Shown: one piece after another, positions 61,400 through 64,000 of the stretch
How the letters are laid out: each line of letters opens with the position of its first letter
Position numbering within the stretch: position 1 is the first letter of the stretch
NCBI GenBank assembly: GCA_963691655.1
Contig: OY829326.1
Location: 38,591,989 to 38,655,988, forward strand
Reading direction: 5' to 3'
DNA length: 64,000 nucleotides
Origin: Toxonevra muliebris
Lineage: Eukaryota > Arthropoda > Insecta > Diptera > Pallopteridae
Notes under the pieces: model-generated
What the model was told of the DNA's origin: nothing
The model's input: the letters and a program-made list of their open reading frames with translations, nothing else
Databases searched by the model: none
Translations under genes and position numbers: made by a program

Positions 61400-62939
61400 C
61401 TCATTGCCAACAACATTAACGTGACAACACTTTAAAAATGAGCACCAAAAACAAAGATGACGAATAAAGACAAAACGACGTATTTTATGGCACATTTTAG
61501 GGTTATTTTGTATTTTGTCAATGCCAAATACGTCGCCTGCTATTTGTACAGTCTTAATTTGTCAGTCTTTGCTCACCACAGTACCACATACTAGTCACAG
61601 GTAAACACTTTCTTCGTTACTTGCTGAGTACAATAGACTTCATTCTATTTCAGGGATGACTGTGACCTGCCCGTGCCGTTCTCGCCATATTTTCCCTTTT
61701 GCCCATTTTTGCATTCTCACACGAATTATTGCTCTAAGTACCAATAGAAATAAAAACACATAGCACCTTAGGTACTTTATAGGTTCTTTTGCATATCCCG
61801 TCAAGCTAGCTTGTCCTTGATTATGTTTATCCTTCTTCTGAAGTATGTTGTACTCGTGTGTTTCATTTTACTTTTATTGCAGGTTCGTTTGTTTACGGAC
61901 AAAATATTTTTTAATTCTAAGAATGCAAATAATACATCTGTTTGGATTCGTTTTTACTACCAAAAGGAAATTTGTTTAACCCATTTGTGAATAATATGCC
62001 TGAAGAGCCCGCGCCATTACAACCGAATTCTTTGTTAGTGTATTTGCATTATTTGATATAACTTCTGATGCGCTGAGAGTTCACATTATGTGCTGGTGAA
62101 GAAGTGCTCGTATTAATCGAGTATGGAGGATTTGGGTGGCTTCCTTTTCTATTGCCCTTAACCCTCTAGCTCACAAGATTGAAATAATAAAGAAACAAAC
62201 ACCGAAATTTTTGTTTACAGTTAATATTGAAGAAAAATAAATATGATGTCCATTTTTTTATTAGTTTTTGAGTTTAGCAGCTGGGTGCGAAAAATTAAAG
62301 GCTGCCTTGAGGCGGCCTTGCGGATTTAAGCCAAAAAATAAAGATATATTTGGGCAATTCACAAGGTGTCTTATTTGCGATAAACTTAAAATTTTCCATA
62401 TCTGTTACATAAAAAGATGTCTCCATTTCATAATTATTATCGCAGTACTTTTTAATTGTTTAGAACATTTATTAAGACTAAATGAAGTGATCACGTCTGT
62501 TCAAAACAAAATTATGGGAAGGTAAAATAATATATATACAGTGATCGGGAGGGTTTAATAATAAACGGATTTATTTACTGTATTCGGAGATATCTCAGTA
62601 CAAATTTACAGATTTTCAGATCGCCCTAAAATATTTTTACCACGGAAGGGGTTAAGTAATACTCGTTTACATTAAAGCTATCCTAAATGTACAAAATTGT
62701 GTGCTAATAGACTTTCTCTTCTTTTTTTATTTTTCTTTAGTTCATGAGTTTTGGTGTGCTATGCAGTAATTCACTTTTTATTGGTTTAAAATTAACGTTT
62801 AAGTTTTAATTGTGTTGTTGTTTTGATTTCTCTTCACTGTCTTAGCAATGCCTAGTTATTCCGAAAGAAACATCAAACCGATAATTGCAGTTTCTACTGT
62901 TCAACCCAAGGGCGAAAGGTAAAAAAAGACTTGACGTCT
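61400..62939. other. Non-coding DNA
   Basis: No gene recognised. The frame at 62268-62525 shows no domain. Confidence 0.6.
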
Positions 62940-63180
62940 TCAATAGTCTAGTAGAGACTGCACTAGACTTTCACCCAGACGGTTGTGGGTTCAATTTTCG
63001 TTATGGTCTGGTGGTTAATTCTCATAAACTTCTTATATTCACTATCGTTATGAATGAGTGAATGAGAATTATAGGAAAGTGTACAAGTTCAAATCTTGGT
63101 AGGCAATGGGAAAAACCACCAAATTATAAAAAATTGCCACACCACCGTTCGGAACCGCCGTTAAACTGTAAGGTCAACCA
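62940..63180 (+). mobile_element. tRNA-headed SINE (family of 19939-20080)
   Basis: The head has TAGTCTAGTAGAGA (A-box-like, about 62944) and GTGGGTTCAATTTTCG (B-box-like, about 62985). The body at 63038-63180 matches 19939-20080. It runs directly into a second tRNA-like unit. Confidence 0.65.
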
Positions 63181-63377
63181 TCGCTACAGTGGTCTAGTGG
63201 CAGCATATTCTTGTCTCAGGGGACCAGAGTTTGGTTCTCGGCTAGGGTATGGTTTCTTACCTATCTTTCTTTCTCTCTTCTTTTCTTTCTTTCATAACTT
63301 GGCGCTTTGGTACAATCTTATAGATCGCAGTGCCTGAAATTCGGGTCGTCCCATCCTACAAATAATAATAATAAAAG
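63181..63377 (+). mobile_element. Second tRNA-headed SINE with AAT tail
   Basis: The head has AGTGGTCTAGTGGC (A-box-like, 63188-63201) and GAGTTTGGTTCTCGGC (B-box-like, about 63227-63242). A roughly 100-bp body with CTTTCTTTCTCTC and TCGGGTCGTCCCATCC precedes the AATAATAATAATAA tail. It is unrelated in body to the other two SINE families here. Confidence 0.6.
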
Positions 63378-64000
63378 ATCAAGGCGCAAATTGCCATGCT
63401 TGAATCGGATCGAATTAGAGCCGTTGTTAAAACAATGAAACTATACATCAAGGAAGGTTAATTTTTGTATGTGGCTAGAGATACTTTAATAAACATGTAA
63501 GAATATTTCGATAAGCTGACTTAATATTTTAGATATTAGTACATAGTATGAGAGGATGAACAAATGAATCGTGCTTATTGTCAAATACATAAGACTTTAC
63601 TTTAAGACTGAAATATTTTTATCGATATCGTAACTTCTTTATCCCAGAGACGGACATGGCTAAATTTCTGGTTGATTCATTTGAAATATTTCGCTTGTAA
63701 TGAATATGTAGATACATACATATATCTACTTTATGGAGTAGATATACCATATCTCAAACTTTTAGGCTTAAGGTAAACGAAATTTGCCAAAAACTTTTAG
63801 CAATCATCATCACCCTTTAAATTTAAAAATATTTTGTTTTTTTCATATTTTCCTCTCTGTAATAAGTTGTCGTGATTCTAATGCTTCAGTCTATGTCTAA
63901 CCTAATTCAGTTGGCCAATTATTTAAATTTGCTCCATTTTTTTGAAACCTTTCATTGGATGCTGTGTTTTGCTTTATTTTTCATTATTAATCCGCATGAA
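63378..64000. other. Non-coding DNA to window end
   Basis: No gene or element is recognised. Confidence 0.6.

Noticed and set aside
63188..63242. A true tRNA gene at the second tRNA-like head
   Set aside because: Degenerate boxes, no credible acceptor stem, and an AAT-tailed body follow, so it is read as a SINE.

Overview
The window is 64 kb of AT-rich insect DNA with no bacterial features. It has spliced genes with GT/AG introns, tRNA-derived SINEs, LINE and mariner relics, many inverted-repeat elements, and abundant CATA/TATG and CAA/CAG/TTG simple-sequence tracts. The only protein-coding gene I can support is hairy (h), a bHLH-Orange-WRPW repressor, on the minus strand at 45036-48669 in three exons. 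Splice positions and sequence match Drosophila hairy closely, so the organism is a higher fly (Schizophora). A non-drosophilid such as a tephritid fruit fly would fit the style of the repeats, but I cannot prove that.

Layout. Positions 1-43860 lie 3' of hairy and form a gene desert. It holds a hAT-like element with an 8-bp duplication (2568-3808), a foldback element (5915-6644), degenerate tandem units (7780-8260), a mariner transposase relic (15000-15445), a SINE body (19939-20080), a dispersed repeat (24308-24505), a SINE with intact 13-bp target duplication (30444-30764), a long hairpin (31005-31436), a nested inverted-repeat locus (33158-33905), a piggyBac-type MITE flanked by TTAA (35593-36319), an inverted-repeat element carrying a 5'-truncated R1/LOA-type LINE (36504-37266), and a TIR element abutting a dead jockey/CR1-type LINE (41136-42650).

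The hairy transcription unit covers about 43860 to 48900-49175. The CDS is 31 + 32 + 290 codons (353 aa). The inferred 3' UTR carries a strong miR-7 complementary site at 44027-44051, which extends the UTR at least 1 kb beyond the stop. Upstream of hairy, 49.2-54.1 kb is comparatively free of mobile elements, contains GC-richer stretches, and is the likeliest place for cis-regulatory DNA. From 54.1 kb to the end, mobile DNA dominates again: a mariner relic next to a SINE, two TIR elements (56730-57486; 57680-59504), a second copy of the dispersed repeat, a small hAT-like MITE (61169-61399), and a composite of two tRNA-type SINE heads (62940-63377).

No previously undescribed multigene system was found. 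The observations most worth following are the miR-7 site in hairy and the set of TIR/foldback elements, some of which I could not assign to a superfamily.
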